From: an uncultured Oscillospiraceae bacterium | GTDB lineage: Bacteria > Bacillota > Clostridia > Oscillospirales > Oscillospiraceae | Reading direction: 5' to 3' | Assembly: GCA_934662925.1 (NCBI GenBank) | Contig: CAKUKL010000118.1 | Span: forward strand, 1-5,458 | DNA length: 5,458 bases | Shown: in pieces, positions 1-5,458 of the stretch | Numbering within the stretch: position 1 is the first letter of the stretch | Layout: every line of letters begins with the position of its first letter | The notes under the pieces: model-generated | The model's input: only the letters and a program-made list of their open reading frames with translations | Databases searched by the model: none | Told to the model about the DNA's origin: nothing | Program-made: the position numbers and the translations under genes

Positions 1-1325
1 TCCTTGGCCAGCGCCCACGGCATGGTCTCGTCGATATACTTGTTGGCCCGGTCGATGACCTTGAACACCTCGTCCAGCGCCTTGTGGGGGGCGAAGGCGT
101 CCATCTGCGCGGCGTAACGGTCTCGCAGACCGGCGGCCATCTCCCTGAGCTCGGTGTCGCACTCCTCCGGCGCGGCCCAGTCCTTACAGTTCCCCGGCAG
201 CTTGCCGCCGAAGTACTTGCCCACCATGGCGGTGGTGCGGCTCACCAGATTGCCCAGATCGTTGGCAAGGTCGGTGTTGATGGTCTGGATGAGCAGCTCG
301 TTGGAGAAGTTGCCGTCGGAGCCGAAGGGGAAGGTCCGCAGCAGGAAGAACCGCAGGGCGTCCACGCCGAAGCGCTCCGCCAGAATATAGGGGTCCACCA
401 CGTTGCCCTTGGACTTGCTCATCTTGCCGCCGTCCAGCAGCAGCCAGCCGTGGCCGAACACCTTCCTGGGCAGGGGCAGTCCCAAACTCATGAGCATGGC
501 GGGCCAGATGATGGAGTGGAACCGGACGATCTCCTTGCCCACGATGTGGGCGTCGGCGGGCCAGAACCTGTCAAAGTCGTCGTACTTGTCGTTGTCGTAG
601 CCCAGCGCGGTGATATAGTTGGACAGCGCGTCCACCCAGACGTACACCACGTGGCCCGGGTCGAAGTCCACGGGGATGCCCCAGGAGAAGGACGTGCGGG
701 ACACGCACAGGTCCTCCAGACCGGGCTTGATGAAGTTGTTCACCATCTCGTTGACCCGGGAGCGGGGCTCGAGGAAGTCGGTGTTCTCCAGCAGGTCCTG
801 CACCCGGTCGGCGTACTTGGACAGGCGGAAGAAATAGGCCTCCTCCTCCGCGTCCTGCACCTCGCGGCCGCAGTCGGGGCACTTGCCGTCCACCAGCTGG
901 CTCTCCGTCCAGAAGGACTCGCAGGGCTTGCAGTACTTGCCCTTGTAGACGCCCTTGTAGATGTCGCCGTTGTCGTACATCTTCTTGAAGATCTTCTGGA
1001 TGGCGGCCACATGGTAGTCGTCGGTGGTGCGGATGAACCGGTCGTTGGAGATGTTCATCAGCTTCCACAGGTCCTTGACCCCCCGGGGGCCCTCCACGAT
1101 GTTGTCCACGAACTCCTTGGGGGTGACCCCGGCCTCGCGGGCCTTGTCCTCGATCTTCTGGCCGTGCTCGTCGGTGCCGGTGAGGAACATGACATCGCAG
1201 CCGCACAGCCGCTTGTACCGGGCGATGGCGTCGGTGGCCACGGTGCAGTAGGTGTGGCCGATGTGCAGCTTGTCAGAGGGGTAGTAGATGGGTGTGGTGA
1301 TATAAAATTTCTTCTGTTCAGACAT
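1..1325 (-). CDS. metG: Methionyl-tRNA synthetase (MetRS), N-terminal 441 residues, cut by window edge
   Basis: Class I aminoacyl-tRNA synthetase that charges tRNA-Met with methionine using ATP in the cytoplasm. The frame reads without a stop from the ATG at 1325 to the left edge, where it is still open in a typical anticodon-binding-domain stretch (TMPWALAK). The first residues are MSEQKKFYITTPIYYPSDKL, then the HIGH signature at residues 21-24 and the KMSKS signature at 301-305 (KMSKSKGN), so the whole catalytic domain is present. A zinc-knuckle insert has four cysteines (Cys132, 135, 149, 152; CKPC and CPDC). The remainder of the anticodon-binding domain and any C-terminal tRNA-binding domain lie outside the window. 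The start is fixed by a strong AGGAGG 9 nt upstream. The start overlaps the last 8 nt of the upstream membrane-protein gene (1318-1325), which suggests translational coupling. No T-box leader or separate promoter is visible directly upstream. Identification is very secure. Confidence 0.97.
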   Translation of the reverse strand, partial: MSEQKKFYITTPIYYPSDKLHIGHTYCTVATDAIARYKRLCGCDVMFLTGTDEHGQKIEDKAREAGVTPKEFVDNIVEGPRGVKDLWKLMNISNDRFIRTTDDYHVAAIQKIFKKMYDNGDIYKGVYKGKYCKPCESFWTESQLVDGKCPDCGREVQDAEEEAYFFRLSKYADRVQDLLENTDFLEPRSRVNEMVNNFIKPGLEDLCVSRTSFSWGIPVDFDPGHVVYVWVDALSNYITALGYDNDKYDDFDRFWPADAHIVGKEIVRFHSIIWPAMLMSLGLPLPRKVFGHGWLLLDGGKMSKSKGNVVDPYILAERFGVDALRFFLLRTFPFGSDGNFSNELLIQTINTDLANDLGNLVSRTTAMVGKYFGGKLPGNCKDWAAPEECDTELREMAAGLRDRYAAQMDAFAPHKALDEVFKVIDRANKYIDETMPWALAK

Positions 1326-2229
1326 GGCTGTCTTCCTCCTGTATCTCCTGAGCGGCGGTGGCGTCCTGCTCCCCGCCGTCCCGTTCATTCTCATCTTTTT
1401 TGCCAAACCGGTCCGCGCCGGGCGGGTTCCGCAGGTTGCCGGGCACCAGCCACAGCGCCGCCAGTGCTGCCAGCGTCTGGCTGGCCAGCAGGGCGGCGGC
1501 CGCATATCCGGGCAGGCCCGCCAGCGCGACGCCGCTGGTCACCGCCGTCATGCCCGCCAGCCAGAGCATTCGCCGGGGGTGGCCCTTGTCAAAGGCAAGG
1601 CCCGCGCAGTCCAGATAGAACAGCAGCCCCAGCGCCGCCGCCAGCAGCAGCGGCACATAGCCCCACCGCTCGGGGTGGGCGGCGTTGGCCCGGTAGCTCT
1701 CCAGCATCCACAGACAGCACATCAGCACCGGCAGCAGCAGCGCCGCGTTCTCCCGGCCCCGGCCCCTCATGCGGCAGCCACTCTGGGCGGCGTACAGAAG
1801 GGCGATGCAGGCCGGAACGGTGCACACCGCCAGGATCACCTGCAAAAGCCCGTTGTCGCCCTCGCCGGTGTATTTATGGACGGCCATGAGCTGCGCCGCC
1901 TCCCGGAACAGGAGCGGGGCCGCGGCCAGCGCCAGCAGAGCGGCGGCCACCATCAGCGTCAGGTACACGCTGTCATTTTCCGCGGCAAAGGCCGTGTCCC
2001 ACGCCGTCAGGCACTTCTCCGGCTTTTTTGCCGCCGACGTGCCCCGGGCAAGGCACAGCAGCACCGCGCCCGCCAGAATATAAAAGGCGATCATCGCCCA
2101 GCTTGCGGGCGCGCCCGGCTGGGCCAGTCCCTCGCTGTCAAAGGCGGTGCCCAGCTGCCAGCGCCGGACCGCAGCTCCCAGCACGGCCAGCGCCGCAGCG
2201 GCCCCCGGCCATTTCAATCGTTCCAACAT
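1318..2229 (-). CDS. Uncharacterised polytopic membrane protein, 303 aa
   Basis: I do not recognise a named family. The protein has about eight hydrophobic stretches (approximate residues 8-23, 43-61, 88-107, 128-148, 161-177, 190-212, 221-240 and 243-263). Most are rich in Ala and Leu. Short loops separate them, including a polar, possibly external loop after the first segment (WQLGTAFDSEGL, residues 24-35) and a basic loop at 152-159 (CRMRGRGRE region). The C-terminal tail from about residue 265 is hydrophilic and acidic (KKDENERDGGEQD, then EIQEED) and probably cytoplasmic. No catalytic motif, transporter signature or lipobox is visible. The ATG at 2229 has a GAGGGGA site (2241-2247), 11 nt upstream. 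It is the first gene after a sigma-A-like promoter (2273-2301), and its stop lies inside the metG start, so it is probably cotranscribed and translationally coupled with metG. Antisense reading frames here are shadows; the hydrophobic segment pattern and overlap with metG support this strand. Confidence 0.85.
   Translation of the reverse strand: MLERLKWPGAAAALAVLGAAVRRWQLGTAFDSEGLAQPGAPASWAMIAFYILAGAVLLCLARGTSAAKKPEKCLTAWDTAFAAENDSVYLTLMVAAALLALAAAPLLFREAAQLMAVHKYTGEGDNGLLQVILAVCTVPACIALLYAAQSGCRMRGRGRENAALLLPVLMCCLWMLESYRANAAHPERWGYVPLLLAAALGLLFYLDCAGLAFDKGHPRRMLWLAGMTAVTSGVALAGLPGYAAAALLASQTLAALAALWLVPGNLRNPPGADRFGKKDENERDGGEQDATAAQEIQEEDSHV
1335..1340 (-). promoter_or_regulatory. Ribosome binding site of metG, inside the upstream gene
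   Basis: A perfect AGGAGG on the minus strand, 9 nt before the metG ATG. It is encoded within the Gln-Glu-Glu codons near the end of the upstream membrane-protein gene, so the upstream coding sequence itself carries the metG initiation signal. It decides the metG start at 1325. Confidence 0.85.
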
Positions 2230-2272
2230 ACCGTTTCCGTTCCCCTCGGTGTTAAAATCTGCTTAAAAAAAT

Positions 2273-2301
2273 ATTTTATCGTATTTCCGGGAAAAAATCA
2301 A
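2273..2301 (-). promoter_or_regulatory. Sigma-A-type promoter for the membrane protein-metG unit
   Basis: On the minus strand a -35 element TTGATT (2296-2301, four of six consensus bases) is separated by exactly 17 nt from a -10 element TAAAAT (2273-2278, five of six). It sits in a short A/T-rich island within otherwise GC-rich DNA. Predicted transcription start is near 2266, giving a 5' leader of roughly 37 nt that carries a run of seven T and the GAGGGGA ribosome binding site. The leader is too short for a T-box or riboswitch. Basis: motif match and spacing only. Confidence 0.65.
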
Positions 2302-2317
2302 TCGGCGGGAATTCCGC

Positions 2318-2350
2318 TTATTTCCCCTTAAACTCCGGTTTGCGCTTTTC
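2318..2350 (-). pseudogene. Relic of a crotonase C-terminus (EKRKPEFKGK-stop)
   Basis: Read on the minus strand, these 33 nt encode EKRKPEFKGK and a TAA stop. The intact crotonase upstream ends in EKRPPEFKGK and TAA. Nine of ten residues and the stop agree. At DNA level 25 of 33 positions match; one codon (AAA for CCG) is wholly different, and the other five differences are all synonymous third-position changes. The relic's frame is open only back to a TAA at 2387-2389. The roughly twelve upstream codons (DPGSPRDRRFHG) do not resemble the rest of the crotonase apart from a Phe at about the right place. No start codon or independent gene is evident in this frame. I infer the tail of a second, diverged crotonase gene whose body has been deleted. 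Chance similarity is possible but unlikely. Confidence 0.6.
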
Positions 2351-2396
2351 CCCATGGAATCTCCGATCCCGCGGGGACCCCGGATCTTATTTGCTG

Positions 2397-2417
2397 CGGG
2401 CGGAGTGAATCCGCCCG
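2397..2417. repeat. Perfect 8-bp inverted repeat (hairpin 1 of cluster)
   Basis: Arms CGGGCGGA (2397-2404) and TCCGCCCG (2410-2417) with a 5-nt loop. There is no T-run after either side, so it is not a classical intrinsic terminator. It is the member of the dyad cluster furthest downstream of the crotonase. Confidence 0.6.
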
Positions 2418-2421
2418 GCAC

Positions 2422-2446
2422 AAATTCTCCGCTTCGCTCCGAATTT
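2422..2446. repeat. Imperfect inverted repeat, AAATTC/GAATTT arms (hairpin 2 of cluster)
   Basis: Arms AAATTC (2422-2427) and GAATTT (2441-2446) enclose a 13-nt centre with a further GC/GC pairing around TTC. On the minus strand the centre contains a tandem-like GGAG-C-GAA-GC-GGAG pattern. The A/T-rich arms around a GC-rich core contrast with its neighbours. Confidence 0.45.
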
Positions 2447-2448
2447 CA

Positions 2449-2466
2449 CGCCGACACCCGTCGGCG
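2449..2466. repeat. Perfect 7-bp inverted repeat (hairpin 3 of cluster)
   Basis: Arms CGCCGAC (2449-2455) and GTCGGCG (2460-2466) with a 4-nt loop. It directly abuts the next hairpin at 2467 with no base between them, so the two could stack coaxially in RNA. Confidence 0.6.
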
Positions 2467-2485
2467 GGCGGCCCACAGGGCCGCC
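2467..2485 (-). terminator. GC-rich hairpin after the crotonase, possible transcription end (hairpin 4)
   Basis: Perfect 8-bp arms GGCGGCCC (2467-2474) and GGGCCGCC (2478-2485) with a 3-nt loop, 19 nt past the crotonase stop. Position and stability fit a 3'-end hairpin of the ftsH-lepB-crotonase transcript, but no U-tract follows on the minus strand. If it ends transcription, it would do so by an atypical mechanism or act mainly as an RNA-stabilising 3' stem. The assignment as terminator is inference. Confidence 0.4.
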
Positions 2486-2538
2486 GGAAAAGCGCAGAAA
2501 GTTTTTACTTGCCTTTGAATTCCGGCGGGCGCTTTTCC
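2486..2538. repeat. 10-bp inverted repeat GGAAAAGCGC bridging the crotonase stop
   Basis: GGAAAAGCGC (plus strand, 2486-2495) and its exact complement GCGCTTTTCC (2529-2538) flank the last ten codons and the stop of the crotonase, with a 33-nt spacer. GCGCTTTTCC recurs in direct orientation at 2342-2351, in the crotonase relic. The copy at 2486-2495 directly abuts hairpin 4. Confidence 0.5.
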
Positions 2539-3302
2539 TCGAACGCCTTGACGGCCTCCCGGAAGTCCTCCGTCTCCATAAGGTAGATGGACAGCTTCTT
2601 CTCCACCTCGTGGGCCACCTGCACGTTGCCGTCCACGATGGCGTGGGACACGATGGCCTTCACACCCCGGACGGCCAGCGGCGCCACCTGCATCAGCCGG
2701 TCCACGATGGCGTCCACATCCTCGAAAATGTGGGCCTTGGGGAACACCTTGTTGACGATACCGAAGAGGTACGCCTCGTGGGCGTCCATCTGCTCGCCCA
2801 GCAGGATCATTTCCTTGGCCCGGTTGACGGTGATCTTCCGGGGCAGGCGGATGGCGCCGCCCCAGCCGGGGACAAGGCCCAGCTTGCTCTCCGGCAGGGA
2901 GAACCGCGCGTCGTCCGAGGCGTAGAGCATGTCGCAGCACATGGCGATCTCGAAGCCGCCGCCCACGCAGTAGCCGGACACCGCCGCGATGATGGGCTTG
3001 TCGTACCCCTCGATGACCTCCCGGATCTCGCAGCCCCGCTGGTACATGGCGGCGCAGTTCTTCTCGTCGGTGAGCTTTTCAAGGCTCTGCACCGCGCCGC
3101 CGGAGGAAAAGGCCCGGTCGCCCTCGCCCCGGAGCACCACACACCGGACGCTTTTGTCGTCCCGGGCCTCCCGGAGCTTTTCGATGAGGTCGATCTGCAT
3201 TTCCTCCGTCAGGGCGTTGAGGGCCTTGGGGTTGTCGATCACGATATACAGCACCTCCGGCCGGTCCTCCCGGCGGCGGGCGACGATCCTTCCTTCGGAC
3301 AT
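2505..3302 (-). CDS. Enoyl-CoA hydratase/isomerase (crotonase) family protein, 265 aa
   Basis: Crotonase-fold enzyme acting on an acyl-CoA thioester in the cytoplasm; hydration of a 2-enoyl-CoA is the most likely reaction. The length is normal for the family. The first oxyanion-hole segment reads FSSGGAV (residues 65-71) and the second is the glycine-rich GYCVGGGFEIAMCCD (110-124). Glu118 and Glu138 (in LPESKLG) align by motif with the two catalytic glutamates of classical enoyl-CoA hydratases (Glu144 and Glu164 in the rat enzyme), so hydratase rather than only isomerase activity is plausible. PGWGGAIRLPRKI (145-157) and the ending FEEKRPPEFKGK are also typical. The ATG at 3302 is preferred because AAGGAAG (3312-3318) lies 9 nt upstream; a GTG two codons earlier sits too close to it. 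It follows lepB by 42 nt. The substrate cannot be told from the sequence, and no other beta-oxidation or butyrate-pathway gene is adjacent. Confidence 0.93.
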   Translation of the reverse strand: MSEGRIVARRREDRPEVLYIVIDNPKALNALTEEMQIDLIEKLREARDDKSVRCVVLRGEGDRAFSSGGAVQSLEKLTDEKNCAAMYQRGCEIREVIEGYDKPIIAAVSGYCVGGGFEIAMCCDMLYASDDARFSLPESKLGLVPGWGGAIRLPRKITVNRAKEMILLGEQMDAHEAYLFGIVNKVFPKAHIFEDVDAIVDRLMQVAPLAVRGVKAIVSHAIVDGNVQVAHEVEKKLSIYLMETEDFREAVKAFEEKRPPEFKGK

Positions 3303-3323
3303 AAACACGCGCTTCCTTTCGTA

Positions 3324-3339
3324 GAATTTTGCGAAATTC
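3324..3339. repeat. Small 6-bp hairpin between lepB and the crotonase
   Basis: Arms GAATTT (3324-3329) and AAATTC (3334-3339) with a 4-nt loop, in the 42-nt gap between the lepB stop and the crotonase start. There is no adjacent T-run. The arms have the same six-base words as hairpin 2 of the downstream cluster. Weak A/T stem; function uncertain. Confidence 0.35.
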
Positions 3340-3344
3340 GCTTC

Positions 3345-3959
3345 TTACAGCAGCTTCAGCGCCGAGAACGGGAACACCACCGCCACGGCCTGCCCGATGA
3401 CGCACCGGGTGTCCACCACGCCGATGTCGGGGTCACGGCTGTCGGAGGAGTTGTTCCGGTTATCGCCCATGACGAAGATGCAGCCCTCCGGCACGGTGAG
3501 GTGGTTGACCACGTCACCAAACACCGGCACCCGCATGTACTCCTTGATATACGGCTCGGTAAGGGCCTCGCCGTCCACGTAGACGGTGCTGGTGTTGTAG
3601 TCGATGTCCACCGTCTGGCCCTCGGTGGCGATGACCCGCTTGATGATGGACTGCCCCTCCCGGAAGGACTCCTTGGTGAGCACCACGATGTCCCCCTGCT
3701 TCGGGGTATAGGCGATGGACCGCACCGCCACGATGTTGCGGTCGTGAAGGGTATTCTCCATGGACGCGCCGTCCACCATGGTGATGCGCATGACGAAGGT
3801 GAACAGGAAGATCACCGCCAGCACGATCCACACCAGCGACTGGAGGGTCTGGTACAGCTCCTGCGCCATGGTGAGGTTTTCTTCCGGCTTTTTCTTCCCG
3901 TTTTTCGCCGCCTTTGCGGCGGCCTGCTCCGTCTGGATGTTGTCAGGCTGCTGGGACAT
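3345..3959 (-). CDS. lepB: Type I signal peptidase, 204 aa
   Basis: Membrane-anchored serine protease that removes signal peptides from exported preproteins on the outer face of the cytoplasmic membrane. The N-terminus is a hydrophilic, presumably cytoplasmic tail (residues 1-38, with a Lys-rich patch at 19-24), followed by one membrane anchor (about 41-57, LVWIVLAVIFLFTFV). Catalytic Ser66 lies in DGASMENTL (box B) and the general base Lys108 in IIKRVIA (box D). Box E is GDNRNNSSDSR (165-175). In box B the proline common in SMxPTL is Asn. One N-terminal anchor and about 200 residues match the compact Gram-positive type. The ATG at 3959 is chosen because AAGGGAG lies 8 nt upstream; an in-frame TTG at 3980 would overlap the ftsH stop and has no such support. 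The gene starts 17 nt after ftsH ends, so the two are very probably cotranscribed. Confidence 0.95.
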   Translation of the reverse strand: MSQQPDNIQTEQAAAKAAKNGKKKPEENLTMAQELYQTLQSLVWIVLAVIFLFTFVMRITMVDGASMENTLHDRNIVAVRSIAYTPKQGDIVVLTKESFREGQSIIKRVIATEGQTVDIDYNTSTVYVDGEALTEPYIKEYMRVPVFGDVVNHLTVPEGCIFVMGDNRNNSSDSRDPDIGVVDTRCVIGQAVAVVFPFSALKLL

Positions 3960-3967
3960 GGGTGGTT

Positions 3968-3974
3968 CTCCCTT
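3968..3974 (-). promoter_or_regulatory. Ribosome binding site of lepB
   Basis: AAGGGAG on the minus strand, 8 nt before the ATG at 3959 and lying within the 17-nt ftsH-lepB gap. It decides the lepB start in favour of ATG over the upstream in-frame TTG. Confidence 0.75.
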
Positions 3975-3976
3975 CG

Positions 3977-5458
3977 TCAAAGCTGAGCGGCCAGCCGGTC
4001 CGGATCATCGTACACCAGCTGGAACTGCTCGGCGGTCATAGTTTCGTTTTTCAGCAGGAACCGGGCCACCAGCTCCAGCTTGTCCCGGTCCCGGGTAAGG
4101 ATCTCCCGGCTCCGGTCGAAGGCCGCGTCGATGAGGGCCTTGACCTCGCTGTCGATGAGGGCGGCGGTCTCCTCGGAATAGGGCTTGGCCTGCGCCATGG
4201 AGCGGCCGATGAACACCTCGTCGTGGCCGGTACTGAAGGTGACGTTGCCCAGTTTCTCGCTCATGCCGTACTTGGTCACCATATCCCGGGCGATCTCGGT
4301 GCAGCGCTGAAGGTCGCTGACCGCGCCGGTGCACACGAAGCCCAGCGCCGTCTCCTCGGCGGCACGGCCCCCCAGCAGGGTGGACAGCGTCTCCACCAGC
4401 CGCTGCCGGGTGACGTGGCTCCGGTCCTCCTGAGGCCGGTTGATGGTCATGCCCGCCGCCTGTCCCCGGGGAACGATGGTGATCTGGTGGACGGGGTCCT
4501 GAGTGGGCAGGGCGTGGCTCACCACGGCGTGGCCCGCCTCGTGATAGGCGGTGATCCGCCGGTCCTCCTCGATCTGGGCCCGGCTCTTCTTCTCCGGCCC
4601 GGCGATGACCTTGATAACCGACTCCTGAATGTCCGCCAGCGTGATGAAGGGCTGGTTCCGGCGGGCGGCCCGCAGCGCCGCCTCGTTCATGAGGTTTTCC
4701 AGATCCGCGCCGGTAAAGCCGGTGGTCTCCCGGGCGATCTCCCTGAGGTCAACGTCCTCCGCCAGCGGCTTGTTCCGGGTGTGGACCCGCAGGATCTCCT
4801 CCCGGCCCTTCATGTCCGGCCTGCCCACGTACACCTGCCGGTCGAACCGGCCGGGGCGGAGCAGGGCGGGGTCGAGGATATCCTGCCGGTTGGTGGCGGC
4901 CAGCACGATGACCCCCTCGTTGGCGGCAAAGCCGTCCATCTCCACCAGCAGTTGGTTGAGGGTCTGCTCCCGCTCGTCGTGTCCGCCGCCGAGGCCCGCG
5001 CCACGCTGACGGCCCACGGCGTCGATCTCGTCGATAAAGACGATGGCGGGGCTTTCCTTCTTGGCCTGATCGAACAGGTCCCGGACACGGGACGCGCCCA
5101 CGCCCACGTAAAGCTCCACGAAGTCGGAGCCGGAGATGGACAGGAACTTCACCCCGGCCTCACCGGCCACGGCCCGGGCCAGCAAAGTCTTGCCGGTGCC
5201 CGGAGGGCCCACCAGCAGCACGCCCTTGGGGATGCGGGCGCCCAGATCGATGAACTTCTGGGGCTCCCGGAGGAAATCCACCAACTCCTGCAGCTCGGCC
5301 TTCTCCTCGTCGGCCCCGGCCACGTCGGCAAAGGTGACTTTTTTGTCCCCCTCGCCGCCGGAGACGGTGCGGGCCTTGCCGAAGCGGCTCATGCCGCCCT
5401 GACCGCCGCTCTGGCCGCCCTGCTGCCGCATGGCCATCATCCACCACAGCAGGACCAC
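3977..5458 (-). CDS. ftsH: ATP-dependent zinc metalloprotease FtsH, C-terminal 493 residues, cut by window edge
   Basis: Hexameric membrane AAA+ protease that extracts and degrades misassembled membrane proteins and some cytosolic regulators. The window begins at the end of the second membrane segment ([10 protein letters not shown]) followed by a Gly/Gln-rich linker; the first membrane segment and extracytoplasmic domain lie outside. In fragment numbering the AAA+ module shows Walker A GPPGTGKT (84-91), the pore-loop region [14 protein letters not shown] (113-126), Walker B IVFIDEID (139-146) and the second region of homology [20 protein letters not shown] (188-207) with arginine fingers. 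The protease domain has the zinc site HEAGH (306-310). The likely third ligand is Asp382 in [15 protein letters not shown], where the usual Asn before Asp is Ser. The C-terminus stops soon after the protease domain ([10 protein letters not shown]), so the tail is short. The GTG at the very edge is an internal codon, not a start. It leads the lepB-crotonase operon. Confidence 0.98.
   Translation of the reverse strand: MVLLWWMMAMRQQGGQSGGQGGMSRFGKARTVSGGEGDKKVTFADVAGADEEKAELQELVDFLREPQKFIDLGARIPKGVLLVGPPGTGKTLLARAVAGEAGVKFLSISGSDFVELYVGVGASRVRDLFDQAKKESPAIVFIDEIDAVGRQRGAGLGGGHDEREQTLNQLLVEMDGFAANEGVIVLAATNRQDILDPALLRPGRFDRQVYVGRPDMKGREEILRVHTRNKPLAEDVDLREIARETTGFTGADLENLMNEAALRAARRNQPFITLADIQESVIKVIAGPEKKSRAQIEEDRRITAYHEAGHAVVSHALPTQDPVHQITIVPRGQAAGMTINRPQEDRSHVTRQRLVETLSTLLGGRAAEETALGFVCTGAVSDLQRCTEIARDMVTKYGMSEKLGNVTFSTGHDEVFIGRSMAQAKPYSEETAALIDSEVKALIDAAFDRSREILTRDRDKLELVARFLLKNETMTAEQFQLVYDDPDRLAAQL

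Noticed and set aside
84..1889. Long plus-strand open frame of 601 codons
   Set aside because: It lies antisense to metG and the membrane-protein gene and encodes a His/Val/Gly-rich low-complexity product with no recognisable motif. It is a typical shadow frame in GC-rich DNA opposite a clearly real metG.
2263..2355. Small minus-strand frame of 30 codons starting ATG-GGG-AAA with GGAG 5 nt upstream; basic product
   Set aside because: It runs through the crotonase relic in another frame and across the -35 and -10 elements, and has no recognisable features. A chance frame is more likely, though the upstream GGAG keeps it from being fully excluded.
2365..2386. Dyad GATCC/GGATC around a GGGG-A-CCCC centre
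   Set aside because: The arms are only 5 bp and the GGGG/CCCC centre cannot close with a one-base loop. It was kept out of the hairpin cluster as too weak to annotate.
3303..3308. GTG start for the crotonase two codons before the ATG
   Set aside because: It lies only 3 nt after the ribosome binding site; the ATG at 3302 has normal 9-nt spacing.
3960..3980. Upstream in-frame TTG start for lepB, adding seven residues
   Set aside because: It would overlap the ftsH stop and lacks a spaced ribosome binding site, whereas the ATG at 3959 has AAGGGAG 8 nt upstream.
2610..3986. Plus-strand open frame of 458 codons
   Set aside because: It is antisense to the crotonase and lepB, both of which carry intact catalytic motifs. 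The product is His/Asp/Val-rich without domains.

Overview
The window looks like chromosomal core DNA from a GC-rich member of the Clostridia. The low-GC A/T-type promoter inside GC-rich DNA, strong AGGAGG-type ribosome binding sites, the single-membrane-segment signal peptidase I and the four-Cys MetRS all fit the Oscillospiraceae/Flavonifractor type of gut anaerobe. That placement is inference from gene content and style, not from a marker search. All five genes lie on the minus strand, so the reading order runs from right to left.

Region by region, in transcription order: the 3' part of ftsH (membrane AAA+ zinc protease, cut by the right edge) is followed after 17 nt by lepB (type I signal peptidase). 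After a further 42 nt comes an enoyl-CoA hydratase/crotonase-family gene. These three are close enough to be one operon, joining two membrane-protein processing enzymes to a CoA-ester enzyme. Next is the only sizeable non-coding stretch (2230-2504, 275 nt). It holds a tiled cluster of four dyad symmetries (2397-2485), a short relic that repeats the C-terminal codons and stop of the crotonase (2318-2350), and a well-spaced sigma-A-type promoter (2273-2301). That promoter appears to drive a second unit: a roughly eight-segment membrane protein of unknown function, whose end overlaps the start of metG (methionyl-tRNA synthetase, cut by the left edge) by 8 nt.

The genes themselves are mostly ordinary housekeeping. 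The most unusual part is the intergenic region. Ten codons plus stop matching the crotonase C-terminus lie about 150 nt downstream of the intact gene, and all their differences except one codon are synonymous. This looks like the tail of a lost paralogue rather than a recent duplication. The translational overlap of an uncharacterised membrane protein with metG is the second point of interest. I see no RNA genes, CRISPR array, insertion sequence or convincing new multi-gene system in this window.
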